Shown piece after piece: positions 1 to 5,004 of a stretch of DNA of 5,004 nucleotides (its first letter is position 1; every line of letters begins with the position of its first letter). The notes under the pieces are model-generated. The model was not told the DNA's origin, made no database searches, and saw nothing but the letters and a program-made list of their open reading frames with translations. Source of the stretch: Tidjanibacter sp. (GTDB lineage: Bacteria; Bacteroidota; Bacteroidia; Bacteroidales; Rikenellaceae); NCBI GenBank assembly GCA_017547065.1, contig JAFYRC010000265.1, positions 1-5,004 on the forward strand, in the 5' to 3' direction. The translations under genes and the position numbers were made by a program.

Positions 1-47
1 TACCCAAAGGTGCGCTCGTAGAGATTGACTGCATCGCAGTGAAATAA
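1..47 (+). CDS. RidA/YjgF-family protein, C-terminal fragment
   Basis: Only the last 14 codons and part of one more are present. Reading from base 3 gives PKGALVEIDCIAVK followed by TAA at 45-47. This matches the characteristic end of RidA (YjgF/YER057c/UK114) proteins, which typically finish with a stretch like LPKGALVEIE-IAV. The partial leading codon ending in TA is compatible with the Leu usually found before this Pro. RidA proteins are small, trimeric, cytosolic enamine/imine deaminases that clear reactive 2-aminoacrylate made by PLP enzymes. The other two forward frames stop by base 27. The gene is followed by a strong terminator, as expected for the end of a transcription unit. The family call rests on a short tail only. 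Confidence 0.6.
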   Translation, partial: PKGALVEIDCIAVK

Positions 48-67
48 CATCCCCACTTACAACATTC

Positions 68-106
68 AAAAGGCTGCCCCGTGACGGAGCAGCCTTTTCT
101 TTTTTT
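68..106 (+). terminator. Rho-independent terminator between ridA-like gene and crcB
   Basis: A perfect 10-bp inverted repeat, AAAAGGCTGC (68-77) and GCAGCCTTTT (89-98), encloses an 11-nt loop. Inside the loop, CCG/CGG could add three pairs beyond a C-A mismatch. The 3' arm runs into a T-rich tract (95-106, one C interruption). This is a textbook intrinsic terminator for + strand transcription, 20 nt after the ridA-like stop. The arms begin and end with A4/T4, so it could also weakly stop the convergent crcB transcript, whose stop codon is at 121-123. Confidence 0.9.
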
Positions 107-120
107 CTCTTCACACACCG

Positions 121-492
121 TTAGGCCATCAGTTTTCGACCGAGCCACACCATAACGAGGCCCAGCACAAGGCTACCCACAACATAGGCACAGAAGAGTG
201 CCCACTGGTTGCGTCCCAACATTAGATACATATCGTCGGCAAAGGTCGAGAAGGTGGTGAAGCCACCGCAGAAGCCCGTAATCAACAGCAGGCTCATCTG
301 CGAAGACAGAAGACCTTTCTCTTCGGCCAATCCAAACAACAAGCCGATGATGAAACTACCCACTACATTCACCACAAAGGTGCCCCACGGAAATGCTCCG
401 TGGCTCAAATGGGCACACAGTTTGCCCGTCAGGAAGCGCAGGCAGGTACCGATGAAGCCACCACAGCCTGCAATCAACATTGCTTTGATCAT
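121..492 (-). CDS. crcB: CrcB/Fluc fluoride ion channel
   Basis: This 123-aa, very hydrophobic protein is a typical-length member of the CrcB/Fluc family, inner-membrane channels that work as antiparallel dimers and export fluoride. About four membrane segments can be placed (roughly residues 3-21, 34-54, 66-88, 97-118). Family signatures visible are CGGFIGTCLRF at 10-20, GTFVVNVVGSF at 37-47 with the conserved Asn42, and GFCGGFTTFSTF at 73-84. The last contains the TTFSTF segment, whose two Phe (F81, F84) correspond to the pore phenylalanines and which includes the region of the central Na+ site. The ATG at 490-492 is the only plausible start, because the frame upstream reaches a TAG with no other start codon. 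A GGAG (505-502 on the - strand) lies 9 nt before the ATG. The gene is divergent from the urease operon and convergent with the ridA-like gene. Function is assigned by family; no fluoride riboswitch was recognised upstream. Confidence 0.93.
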   Translation of the reverse strand: MIKAMLIAGCGGFIGTCLRFLTGKLCAHLSHGAFPWGTFVVNVVGSFIIGLLFGLAEEKGLLSSQMSLLLITGFCGGFTTFSTFADDMYLMLGRNQWALFCAYVVGSLVLGLVMVWLGRKLMA

Positions 493-630
493 AATCTCAC
501 ACTCCGCGCCCGAAGGCGCATCCTAAAGTTTCAATTTACCATTCCGAGTTTCCCCGTTCAATTTGCGTGCCGAAGTTCGGCACAAGGTTTGCACTCCTAT
601 TCAGCGTTTCCACTCGTCCGAATCGACACA
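493..630 (-). promoter_or_regulatory. Structured 5' leader of crcB (unassigned)
   Basis: This is the stretch between the crcB promoter box and the crcB start. Read on the - strand from 5' to 3', it has a near-identical pair GAGTGGAAAC (615-606) and GAGTGCAAAC (596-587), then a hairpin with arms GTGCCGA and TCGGCAC (583-567, 3-nt loop). Next come two copies of AAATTGAA (564-557 and 537-530). A hairpin GCGCC-TTCG-GGCGC (519-506) follows, whose C(UUCG)G loop is an especially stable tetraloop in RNA. It ends just before the GGAG preceding crcB. Neither hairpin is followed by a T tract, so they are not simple terminators. The organisation suggests an RNA regulatory leader or a dispersed intergenic element. 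I could not match it to a known class, and the fluoride riboswitch signature is not apparent. Confidence 0.4.
562..591 (+). promoter_or_regulatory. Possible ureA operon promoter
   Basis: No exact TAnnTTTG exists on the + strand before ureA. The best pair is TTTG at 562-565 as a -33 element and AAGGTTTG at 584-591 as an imperfect -7 element (first base A instead of T), with an 18-nt spacer. This would start transcription at about 596-600, some 50 nt before the ureA ATG. TCAATTTG at 558-565 is another one-mismatch -7 candidate. Both overlap the hairpin and repeats of the crcB leader on the other strand, so the match could be coincidental. Confidence 0.22.
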
Positions 631-638
631 CAAAGATA
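631..638 (-). promoter_or_regulatory. Bacteroidetes -7 promoter box for crcB
   Basis: The - strand reads TATCTTTG here, an exact match to TAnnTTTG, the -7 element recognised by the Bacteroidetes primary sigma factor. A possible -33 element, TTTTG, lies at 666-662 on the - strand inside the ureA coding region. The spacer of 23 nt is at the long end of what is usual. Transcription would start near 622-626, giving crcB a leader of about 130 nt. The box sits only 11 nt upstream of the ureA start codon, so the two divergent units overlap in their control regions. Confidence 0.6.
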
Positions 639-648
639 GGGTAAAATT

Positions 649-951
649 ATGCACTTAACACCAAAAGAGCAAGACAAACTCACGCTATTATGCTTGGGGC
701 TCATCGCCGAAAGACGCAAATCGAAGGGCCTGCTGCTCAACTATCCCGAGGCAGTGGCCTACATCACCTCCGTGGCACTCGAAGAGGCAAGGGAGGGTAA
801 AACAGTAGAGGATGTGATGAAAAGTGCGGCCGAAGCACTCACCAAAGCCGACGTAATGGAGGGTGTAGCCGATATGATTGGGCTCCTGCAAGTGGAGGCC
901 GTATTCACCGACGGCAGTCGCCTTGTGAGCATCCACAACCCCATAAAATAG
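649..951 (+). CDS. ureA: Urease subunit gamma
   Basis: The 100-aa product is the small structural subunit of urease (urea amidohydrolase), a cytosolic nickel enzyme that splits urea to ammonia and carbamate. Length is exactly that of stand-alone bacterial UreA. Recognisable family segments are LTPKEQDKL at 3-11, the [20 protein letters not shown] block at 20-39, [14 protein letters not shown] at 64-77 and the C-terminal [19 protein letters not shown] at 81-99. The ATG at 649 gives the canonical N-terminus. It is preceded by an A/T-rich AAAATT and no Shine-Dalgarno, as is usual in Bacteroidetes. It is the first gene of the operon and ureB follows after 9 nt, so it is not fused to ureB as in Helicobacter. 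The promoter must lie in 493-648. Confidence 0.97.
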   Translation: MHLTPKEQDKLTLLCLGLIAERRKSKGLLLNYPEAVAYITSVALEEAREGKTVEDVMKSAAEALTKADVMEGVADMIGLLQVEAVFTDGSRLVSIHNPIK

Positions 952-960
952 ACACCAATT

Positions 961-1392
961 ATGGCACAGAAAGCAACAACACCCGCCACCGACAAGAATA
1001 GCGTTCCCGTTGGTGGCACCATCCTCGCAGCCGGGGATATTGAGTATAACGTGGGGCGTTCGACCGTCACCATCGAGGTGCACAACACGGGCGACAGGCC
1101 CATTCAGGTTGGCTCCCACTTCCACTTCTTTGAGGTCAACCGCTACCTCTCCTTCGACCGCTCCAAGGCGTTCGGTTACCACCTAAACATCCCCGCCACC
1201 ACGGCCATACGTTTCGAGCCGGGCGACGCTCGTCAGGTGGAGCTTGTGGCCTACGCCGGTCGCAGGCGCATTGTGGGCTTCGGCGGCCTCACTAACGGCT
1301 ACGCCGGCACCGAGGACGAGCCCTCCTACCTGCCTCGCCACTGCTCCTCGGTGGCACGAGCCAAAGCCGCAGGCTACAAATTTGAGGAGTAA
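961..1392 (+). CDS. ureB: Urease subunit beta with C-terminal extension
   Basis: The 143-aa product is the second small structural subunit, forming the (UreABC)3 core with gamma and alpha. The diagnostic block [19 protein letters not shown] is at 42-60, followed by [15 protein letters not shown] at 65-79 and [20 protein letters not shown] at 84-103. The usual core ends near GFGGLTNG at 107-113. The protein is longer than the common ~100-110 aa form: about 30 residues (114-143) follow, ending [12 protein letters not shown] comparable RAK-x-x-G-F tail ends the beta part of the fused Helicobacter UreA, where it takes part in assembly of the larger oligomer. The first ~15 residues are also a short variable extension. 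The start at 961 has the same AATTATGGCA context as ureC. The next gene, ureC, begins after 34 nt. Confidence 0.96.
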   Translation: MAQKATTPATDKNSVPVGGTILAAGDIEYNVGRSTVTIEVHNTGDRPIQVGSHFHFFEVNRYLSFDRSKAFGYHLNIPATTAIRFEPGDARQVELVAYAGRRRIVGFGGLTNGYAGTEDEPSYLPRHCSSVARAKAAGYKFEE

Positions 1393-1426
1393 TCACCTTT
1401 ATTTTCAGTAAAGAGCAGACACAATT

Positions 1427-3145
1427 ATGGCAAAAATAAGCAGACAGCAGTACAACGACCTTTTTGGTCCAACCGTGGGCGACCGCATCAGGCTCGCCAA
1501 CACAGACCTCTTCATCGAAATCGAAAAAGACCTCCGCACCTATGGCGACGAGGTGGTTTATGGCGGTGGTAAGACCCTGCGTGATGGTATGGGTATCGAC
1601 AACGGAACCACCAGCGAGCAGGGCTCCCTCGACGTGGTTATCACCAATGTGACCATCGTAGACCCCATGCAGGGCGTCATCAAGGCCGACGTGGGTATCA
1701 AGGATGGTCGCATCGCAGGCATCGGTAAGGCGGGCAACCCCAACATTATGGAGGGCGTGAGCCGAGGTATGGCCACGGGTCCCTCCACCGACGCAATCAG
1801 TGGCGAGCACCTCATCCTCACCGCGGGCGGTATCGACGGCCACGTCCACGTAATCTCGCCCCAGCAGGTGGAGGCAGCCCTCTCGGGCGGTATCACAACC
1901 CTCATTGGTGGCGGTATCGGCCCCACCGACGGCACCAATGGTACGACCATCACGAGCGGTACGTGGAACATCCACCGTATGCTCCAATCGGCCGAGGGAC
2001 TCCCAATCAACATCGGCTATCTCGGCAAGGGTAACTCCTCTGGCAAGGCCACCCTCGCCGAGCAGATCAAAGAGGGTGCTATGGGTCTGAAAATCCACGA
2101 GGACTGGGGAAGTACCCCTCAGGCCATCCGCACAGCCCTCGCCGTGGCCGACAAGTATGATGTGCAGATTGCCATCCACACCGACACCCTCAACGAGGGC
2201 GGTTATGTGGAGGACACCATCGCCGCCATCGACGGACGTGCCATTCACACCTACCACACCGAGGGTGCAGGTGGTGGACACGCTCCCGACCTCATCAAGG
2301 TGGCCTCGATGCCCAACGTGCTCCCCTCCTCCACCAATCCCACGCTCCCCTATGGTATCAACTCCCAGACGGAGCTCTTCGACATGATTATGGTGTGCCA
2401 CAACCTCAACCCCAAGATCCCCTCAGATGTTGCCTTCGCCGAGAGCCGTGTGAGGCCCGAGACGCAGGCCGCCGAGAACTACCTGCACGACATGGGCGTA
2501 CTCTCGATGATTTCGTCCGACTCGCAGGCTATGGGTCGTGTGGGCGAGAGTTTTATGCGTGCCATACAGACGGCTTGCTACATGAAGTCGAGGGTGGGAA
2601 AGCTCCCCGAGGATAGCCCCAACAACGACAATTTCCGTGTGCTGCGCTATGTGGCCAAGGTTACAATCAACCCCGCCATTACCTATGGTATCGACTCGCA
2701 GGTGGGCTCGGTGGAGGTTGGCAAGGTGGCAGATCTTGTGTTGTGGGAGCCCGCGATGTTTGGTGCCAAGCCCAAGATGGTCATCAAGGGCGGTATGATT
2801 TCGTGGGCCAACATGGGCGACCCCAACTCCTCGTTACCCACCCCTCAGCCTATGATTTTCAGGCCCATGTTCGGAGCATACGGCAGCGCCCTCCAACAGA
2901 CCTGCATGACCTTTGTGTCGCAGGCAGCACTCGACCGAGGTATTGCCGAGCGACTGGGCTTGAAGCGTCAGGTGGTTGCCGTTAAGGGTTGTCGCACCCT
3001 CACCAAGGAACAGATGATTCTCAACAGCGCAACCCCCACCATCGAGGTCAACCCCGAGAGTTTCCAGGTGTCGGTGGACGGCAAGCTCATCAACCTCACC
3101 CCCGCCGAGAAAATTTCTTTGGCACAACTCTACTTTTTCAGTTAG
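1427..3145 (+). CDS. ureC: Urease subunit alpha (catalytic)
   Basis: The 572-aa product is the catalytic subunit, an amidohydrolase-fold protein with a binuclear nickel site; length is normal for the family (about 566-573). Using a constant +5 offset from Klebsiella UreC, every metal and catalytic residue is present. The nickel ligands are H139 and H141 (GGIDGHVH), carbamylated K222 (GLKIHEDWG), H251 (AIHTDTLNE), H277 ([14 protein letters not shown]) and D365 ([12 protein letters not shown]). The mobile flap has C324 and catalytic H325 (MVCHNLNP), and R341 is kept. Two differences stand out: Asn326 replaces the second His of the common CHH flap motif, and Gly138 sits where Thr, Ser or Cys is frequent. 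The protein ends AQLYFFS, close to the usual AQ-YFLF end. The start ATG at 1427 gives the standard N-terminus ([19 protein letters not shown]). An active enzyme is expected if nickel is inserted. Confidence 0.99.
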   Translation: MAKISRQQYNDLFGPTVGDRIRLANTDLFIEIEKDLRTYGDEVVYGGGKTLRDGMGIDNGTTSEQGSLDVVITNVTIVDPMQGVIKADVGIKDGRIAGIGKAGNPNIMEGVSRGMATGPSTDAISGEHLILTAGGIDGHVHVISPQQVEAALSGGITTLIGGGIGPTDGTNGTTITSGTWNIHRMLQSAEGLPINIGYLGKGNSSGKATLAEQIKEGAMGLKIHEDWGSTPQAIRTALAVADKYDVQIAIHTDTLNEGGYVEDTIAAIDGRAIHTYHTEGAGGGHAPDLIKVASMPNVLPSSTNPTLPYGINSQTELFDMIMVCHNLNPKIPSDVAFAESRVRPETQAAENYLHDMGVLSMISSDSQAMGRVGESFMRAIQTACYMKSRVGKLPEDSPNNDNFRVLRYVAKVTINPAITYGIDSQVGSVEVGKVADLVLWEPAMFGAKPKMVIKGGMISWANMGDPNSSLPTPQPMIFRPMFGAYGSALQQTCMTFVSQAALDRGIAERLGLKRQVVAVKGCRTLTKEQMILNSATPTIEVNPESFQVSVDGKLINLTPAEKISLAQLYFFS

Positions 3146-3181
3146 CACAACACTTTCAACAACAAACAAACATCTTCGACC

Positions 3182-3793
3182 GTGAACATATACAGAACTA
3201 TACTTGGCAACACCTCCTCCGAAGAGTGGAGGCGCAGGCTCCTCGGTGCCGACATCGACTACATCGAACTCGACCAATGGAACGCCCAAAAGAGCCGACT
3301 ACTGGCCGTGGGCGTCAGCGGGCGAGCCTACCCGATGGCCTTCGAACGTGGCGAAAGACTCCACGACGGCGACATCATTCAGTTCGACGACAAGGCTCGC
3401 AGTGCGGCCGTAGTGAAAATCAAGTTGGGGGATGTGCTCGTCATTAGCCTGGCTCCGCTTGCACTACGGCCCTTCGAGGAGGCCCTCGCCATTGCCCTCG
3501 AAGTTGGACACGCACTCGGCAACCAACACTGGCCTGCGGTGGTTAAAGGTAGGAGTGTCTATGTTCCCCTCACCGTGGACCGCAAGGTGATGCTCGGGGT
3601 GATGCGCACCCACAATTTCAGCGGTGTGGAGTTCTCCTTCCGCACGGGCAAAGAGGTACTTCCCTACCTCTCGCCCTCGGAGGTGAGGCTTCTGTTTGGC
3701 GGCACGCCCTCCAACGGCAACCACCACTCCTCCGTGCACCACACCCACCATGCCCACCACTACACCTCCACTCCCTATGAGCCGTTCCTCTAA
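3182..3793 (+). CDS. ureE: Urease accessory nickel chaperone UreE
   Basis: The 203-aa product is the nickel metallochaperone that hands Ni2+ to UreG during urease maturation in the cytosol. The N-terminal domain (about 1-75) begins NIYRTILGN, typical of the family. The metal-binding domain follows, with the conserved GHALGNQHWP at 109-118; H116 corresponds to the dimer-interface nickel His (Klebsiella H96). The tail is histidine-rich: eight His within 181-193 (HHSSVHHTHHAHH, bases 3722-3760), then ten non-His residues ending PFL. Such tails bind extra nickel. The start is GTG at 3182: it gives the family N-terminus, no in-frame ATG is nearby, and the first internal Met (residue 52) is far too late. 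It lies 36 nt after ureC. ureF follows closely or overlaps it, depending on the ureF start. Confidence 0.94.
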   Translation: MNIYRTILGNTSSEEWRRRLLGADIDYIELDQWNAQKSRLLAVGVSGRAYPMAFERGERLHDGDIIQFDDKARSAAVVKIKLGDVLVISLAPLALRPFEEALAIALEVGHALGNQHWPAVVKGRSVYVPLTVDRKVMLGVMRTHNFSGVEFSFRTGKEVLPYLSPSEVRLLFGGTPSNGNHHSSVHHTHHAHHYTSTPYEPFL

Positions 3794-3798
3794 CACAA

Positions 3799-3816
3799 TC
3801 TCCACAGCGGTGGAGA
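3799..3816 (+). other. Intercistronic hairpin between ureE and ureF
   Basis: TCTCCAC (3799-3805) and GTGGAGA (3810-3816) form a perfect 7-bp stem with an AGCG tetraloop, starting 6 nt after the ureE stop. No T tract follows, so it is not an intrinsic terminator. It could affect mRNA stability or ureF translation. If ureF instead starts at 3777, the hairpin would lie inside its coding region. Confidence 0.4.
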
Positions 3817-3836
3817 GTTGGATAAAGCCCATAGCC

Positions 3837-4565
3837 ATGGAAGAGGAGCCATTGGAAGATGTGGCCTCCGTGTCGATTGGCTCGCTCTTTCGGCTCACAC
3901 AGCTCTCCGACTCAGCTTTTCCCGTGGGAGGGTTTAGCTTTTCGAGCGGCCTGGAAGCCGCCGTGGCCGAGGGCGTTGTTAGGGATGCACTCTCGCTGGG
4001 CGACTATGTGAGGTGTGTGGTGAGGGTGGCCGGAGAGTGTGACTGTGTGGCAATGCTCCACGCCTACCGTGCTGCCGCCGAGGGTTACCTCGACCAGTTG
4101 GTGGTGTCGGACAGGCGGGTGCTCGACTTCAAGACCTCCGCCGAGGCCCGAGGGATGACCCTCAAAATGGGTCGACGGCTCACCGAACTACTTCACTCCA
4201 CCGCCACGCCACCCACACCCCACCTTGTGGAGCAGTGGCACAGGTGGGTGCGCAGTGGTCACACCTTCGGCACCTACCCCATAGCCTATGCTGTGGCGGC
4301 CCTCGTGTGGGGCGTTAGCGAAGAGGAGTTCTTTGTGGGCTACCTCTACGGGGTTGCCTCGTCGGTGTTGGGTGCGGCGCTACGACTGATGCGCATCACC
4401 CACGTCGAAACCCAGCAGATTGCCCTACGGTTGGCTCCGCTGGTGGAGGAGCTCTACACCCACAATCGTCACCACACACTCGAAGATATGCGTTCCTTCG
4501 CTCCCATGCTCGACGTGGTGGCCTCCCTACACGAGAAAGGAACACAACGAATGTTCATGAACTGA
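3837..4565 (+). CDS. ureF: Urease accessory protein UreF
   Basis: With the ATG at 3837 the product is 242 aa, within the family's normal range. UreF is an all-helical protein that joins UreD/H on apo-urease and recruits the GTPase UreG, controlling nickel insertion. Family segments visible are the N-terminal LTQLSDSAFPVGGFSFSSGL at 20-39, GHTFGTYPIAYAVAALVWGV at 141-160, and the C-terminal SFAPMLDVVASLHE at 220-233 followed by a short tail ending in RMFMN. Start choice: homology begins about residue 15 from ATG 3837. An in-frame ATG at 3777 would add 20 residues (starting MSRSSNTIST) that do not look like UreF and would overlap ureE by 17 nt. The 3837 start also leaves the 3799-3816 hairpin between the genes. 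I prefer 3837 but cannot exclude 3777. ureG follows after 15 nt. Confidence 0.92.
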   Translation: MEEEPLEDVASVSIGSLFRLTQLSDSAFPVGGFSFSSGLEAAVAEGVVRDALSLGDYVRCVVRVAGECDCVAMLHAYRAAAEGYLDQLVVSDRRVLDFKTSAEARGMTLKMGRRLTELLHSTATPPTPHLVEQWHRWVRSGHTFGTYPIAYAVAALVWGVSEEEFFVGYLYGVASSVLGAALRLMRITHVETQQIALRLAPLVEELYTHNRHHTLEDMRSFAPMLDVVASLHEKGTQRMFMN

Positions 4566-4580
4566 AAAAGAGTAATAAAT

Positions 4581-5004
4581 ATGAAAAATATCTGCCGCAT
4601 TGGTGTTGGTGGACCCGTGGGTTCGGGCAAAACGGCACTAATCGAAACACTCACGCCACGCCTCTTGGCCAAGGGCTTACAGGTGGTCATCATCACCAAC
4701 GACATCGTGACCACCGAGGACGCCAAGCACGTCCGACGCATACTGCGTGGCACACTCGCCTCCGAGCGCATAACCGGAGTGGAAACGGGCGCCTGCCCCC
4801 ACACCGCCGTCAGGGAGGACCCCTCAATGAATTTGGCTGCTGTGGAAGAGATGGAGGAGCGTTTCCCCGACACCGACATACTCTTCATTGAGTCGGGTGG
4901 CGACAACCTCACGCTCACCTTCAGCCCCGCCCTCGTAGACTTCTTCATCTACGTTATCGACGTGGCCGCAGGCGACAAGATCCCCCGTAAGGACGGCCCC
5001 GGCA
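4581..5004 (+). CDS. ureG: Urease accessory GTPase UreG (3' end beyond window)
   Basis: The first 141 codons are present and open to the window edge; family length is about 200-210 aa, so roughly two thirds is seen. UreG is a SIMIBI-class GTPase that binds nickel at its dimer interface and uses GTP hydrolysis to drive transfer into apo-urease with UreF and UreD/H. The P-loop GPVGSGKT is at residues 11-18. [15 protein letters not shown] is at 39-53. The nickel-binding CPH motif (C72-P73-H74, in [14 protein letters not shown]) is intact. The Walker-B-like block [15 protein letters not shown] is at 102-116, and [19 protein letters not shown] at 123-141 closes the visible part. There is no histidine-rich N-terminal extension. 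ATG 4581 gives the standard N-terminus and is preceded by an A/T-rich AATAAAT. It is 15 nt after ureF, in the same operon. Confidence 0.97.
   Translation, partial: MKNICRIGVGGPVGSGKTALIETLTPRLLAKGLQVVIITNDIVTTEDAKHVRRILRGTLASERITGVETGACPHTAVREDPSMNLAAVEEMEERFPDTDILFIESGGDNLTLTFSPALVDFFIYVIDVAAGDKIPRKDGPG

Noticed and set aside
493..630. Fluoride (crcB-type) riboswitch upstream of crcB
   Set aside because: I looked for the GGnGAUGG-type 5' segment and the UGAUG-CUCCU-like 3' segment on the - strand. Only a weak resemblance (CGCTGAATAGGAG) appears, without the matching 5' half. A covariance search would settle it.
400..639. 79-codon + strand ORF across the crcB start and the intergenic gap
   Set aside because: It is antisense to crcB over its first part and to the crcB leader hairpins after that. 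The product resembles no protein family I know and has no promoter or ribosome site.
1397..1413. Hairpin CTTTA/TAAAG between ureB and ureC
   Set aside because: Only five A/T-rich pairs with a 7-nt loop; too weak to call as a terminator or regulator.
1292..2401. 369-codon - strand ORF inside ureB/ureC
   Set aside because: It is antisense to highly conserved ureC and its composition (rich in Gly, Val, His, Asp) is that of a shadow frame in GC-rich coding DNA.
3722..3760. CAC-rich stretch as a DNA tandem repeat or CRISPR-like array
   Set aside because: It is explained by the histidine-rich UreE tail; there are no regular repeat-spacer units.
3696..3836. N-terminal extension of ureF starting at 3696
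   Set aside because: The extra residues are a Pro/Thr-rich out-of-frame reading of the UreE His tail and overlap ureE by almost 100 nt.
1..5004. Insertion sequences, tRNA/rRNA genes, prophage or defence genes
   Set aside because: None is seen; the window is filled by housekeeping-like and urease genes with no transposase, attachment repeats or RNA genes.

Overview
The window is almost entirely a urease operon on the + strand: ureA-ureB-ureC-ureE-ureF-ureG, with ureG running off the right edge. It is preceded by a divergent crcB (fluoride channel) gene on the - strand and, at the left edge, the last codons of a RidA-family gene. The host is probably a member of the Bacteroidales. The evidence is a Bacteroidetes-type -7 box (TAnnTTTG) in the crcB/ureA gap, start codons mostly preceded by A/T-rich sequence instead of a Shine-Dalgarno, and protein sequences that look Bacteroidetes-like. 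The coding DNA is fairly GC-rich with many CTC, CCC and ACC codons, which would fit a higher-GC lineage such as Rikenellaceae, but the genus cannot be settled from this sequence.

Layout: 1-47 is the C-terminus of a RidA/YjgF protein. A strong intrinsic terminator at 68-106 lies between it and the convergent crcB (121-492, -). The gap at 493-648 holds a clear -7 promoter box for crcB and a roughly 130-nt crcB leader with two hairpins and two pairs of short direct repeats; the ureA promoter must also lie here. From 649 on, ureA (gamma), ureB (beta, with a C-terminal extension) and ureC (alpha, all catalytic residues present) encode the apoenzyme. ureE (GTG start, histidine-rich tail), ureF and ureG (partial) encode the nickel delivery machinery. 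Gaps between the ure genes are 9-43 nt, consistent with one transcript. No ureD/ureH is in view; it is expected downstream.

How the genes work together: UreABC hydrolyses urea to ammonia and carbamate. UreE supplies nickel, UreG is the GTPase that delivers it, and UreF (with UreD/H) docks UreG on the apoenzyme. Fluoride is a known urease inhibitor, so a fluoride exporter divergent from the operon is suggestive, but it may be chance. I see no undescribed multi-gene system. The most unusual parts are the structured crcB leader, the UreB extension, and the His321-to-Asn change next to the catalytic His in UreC.
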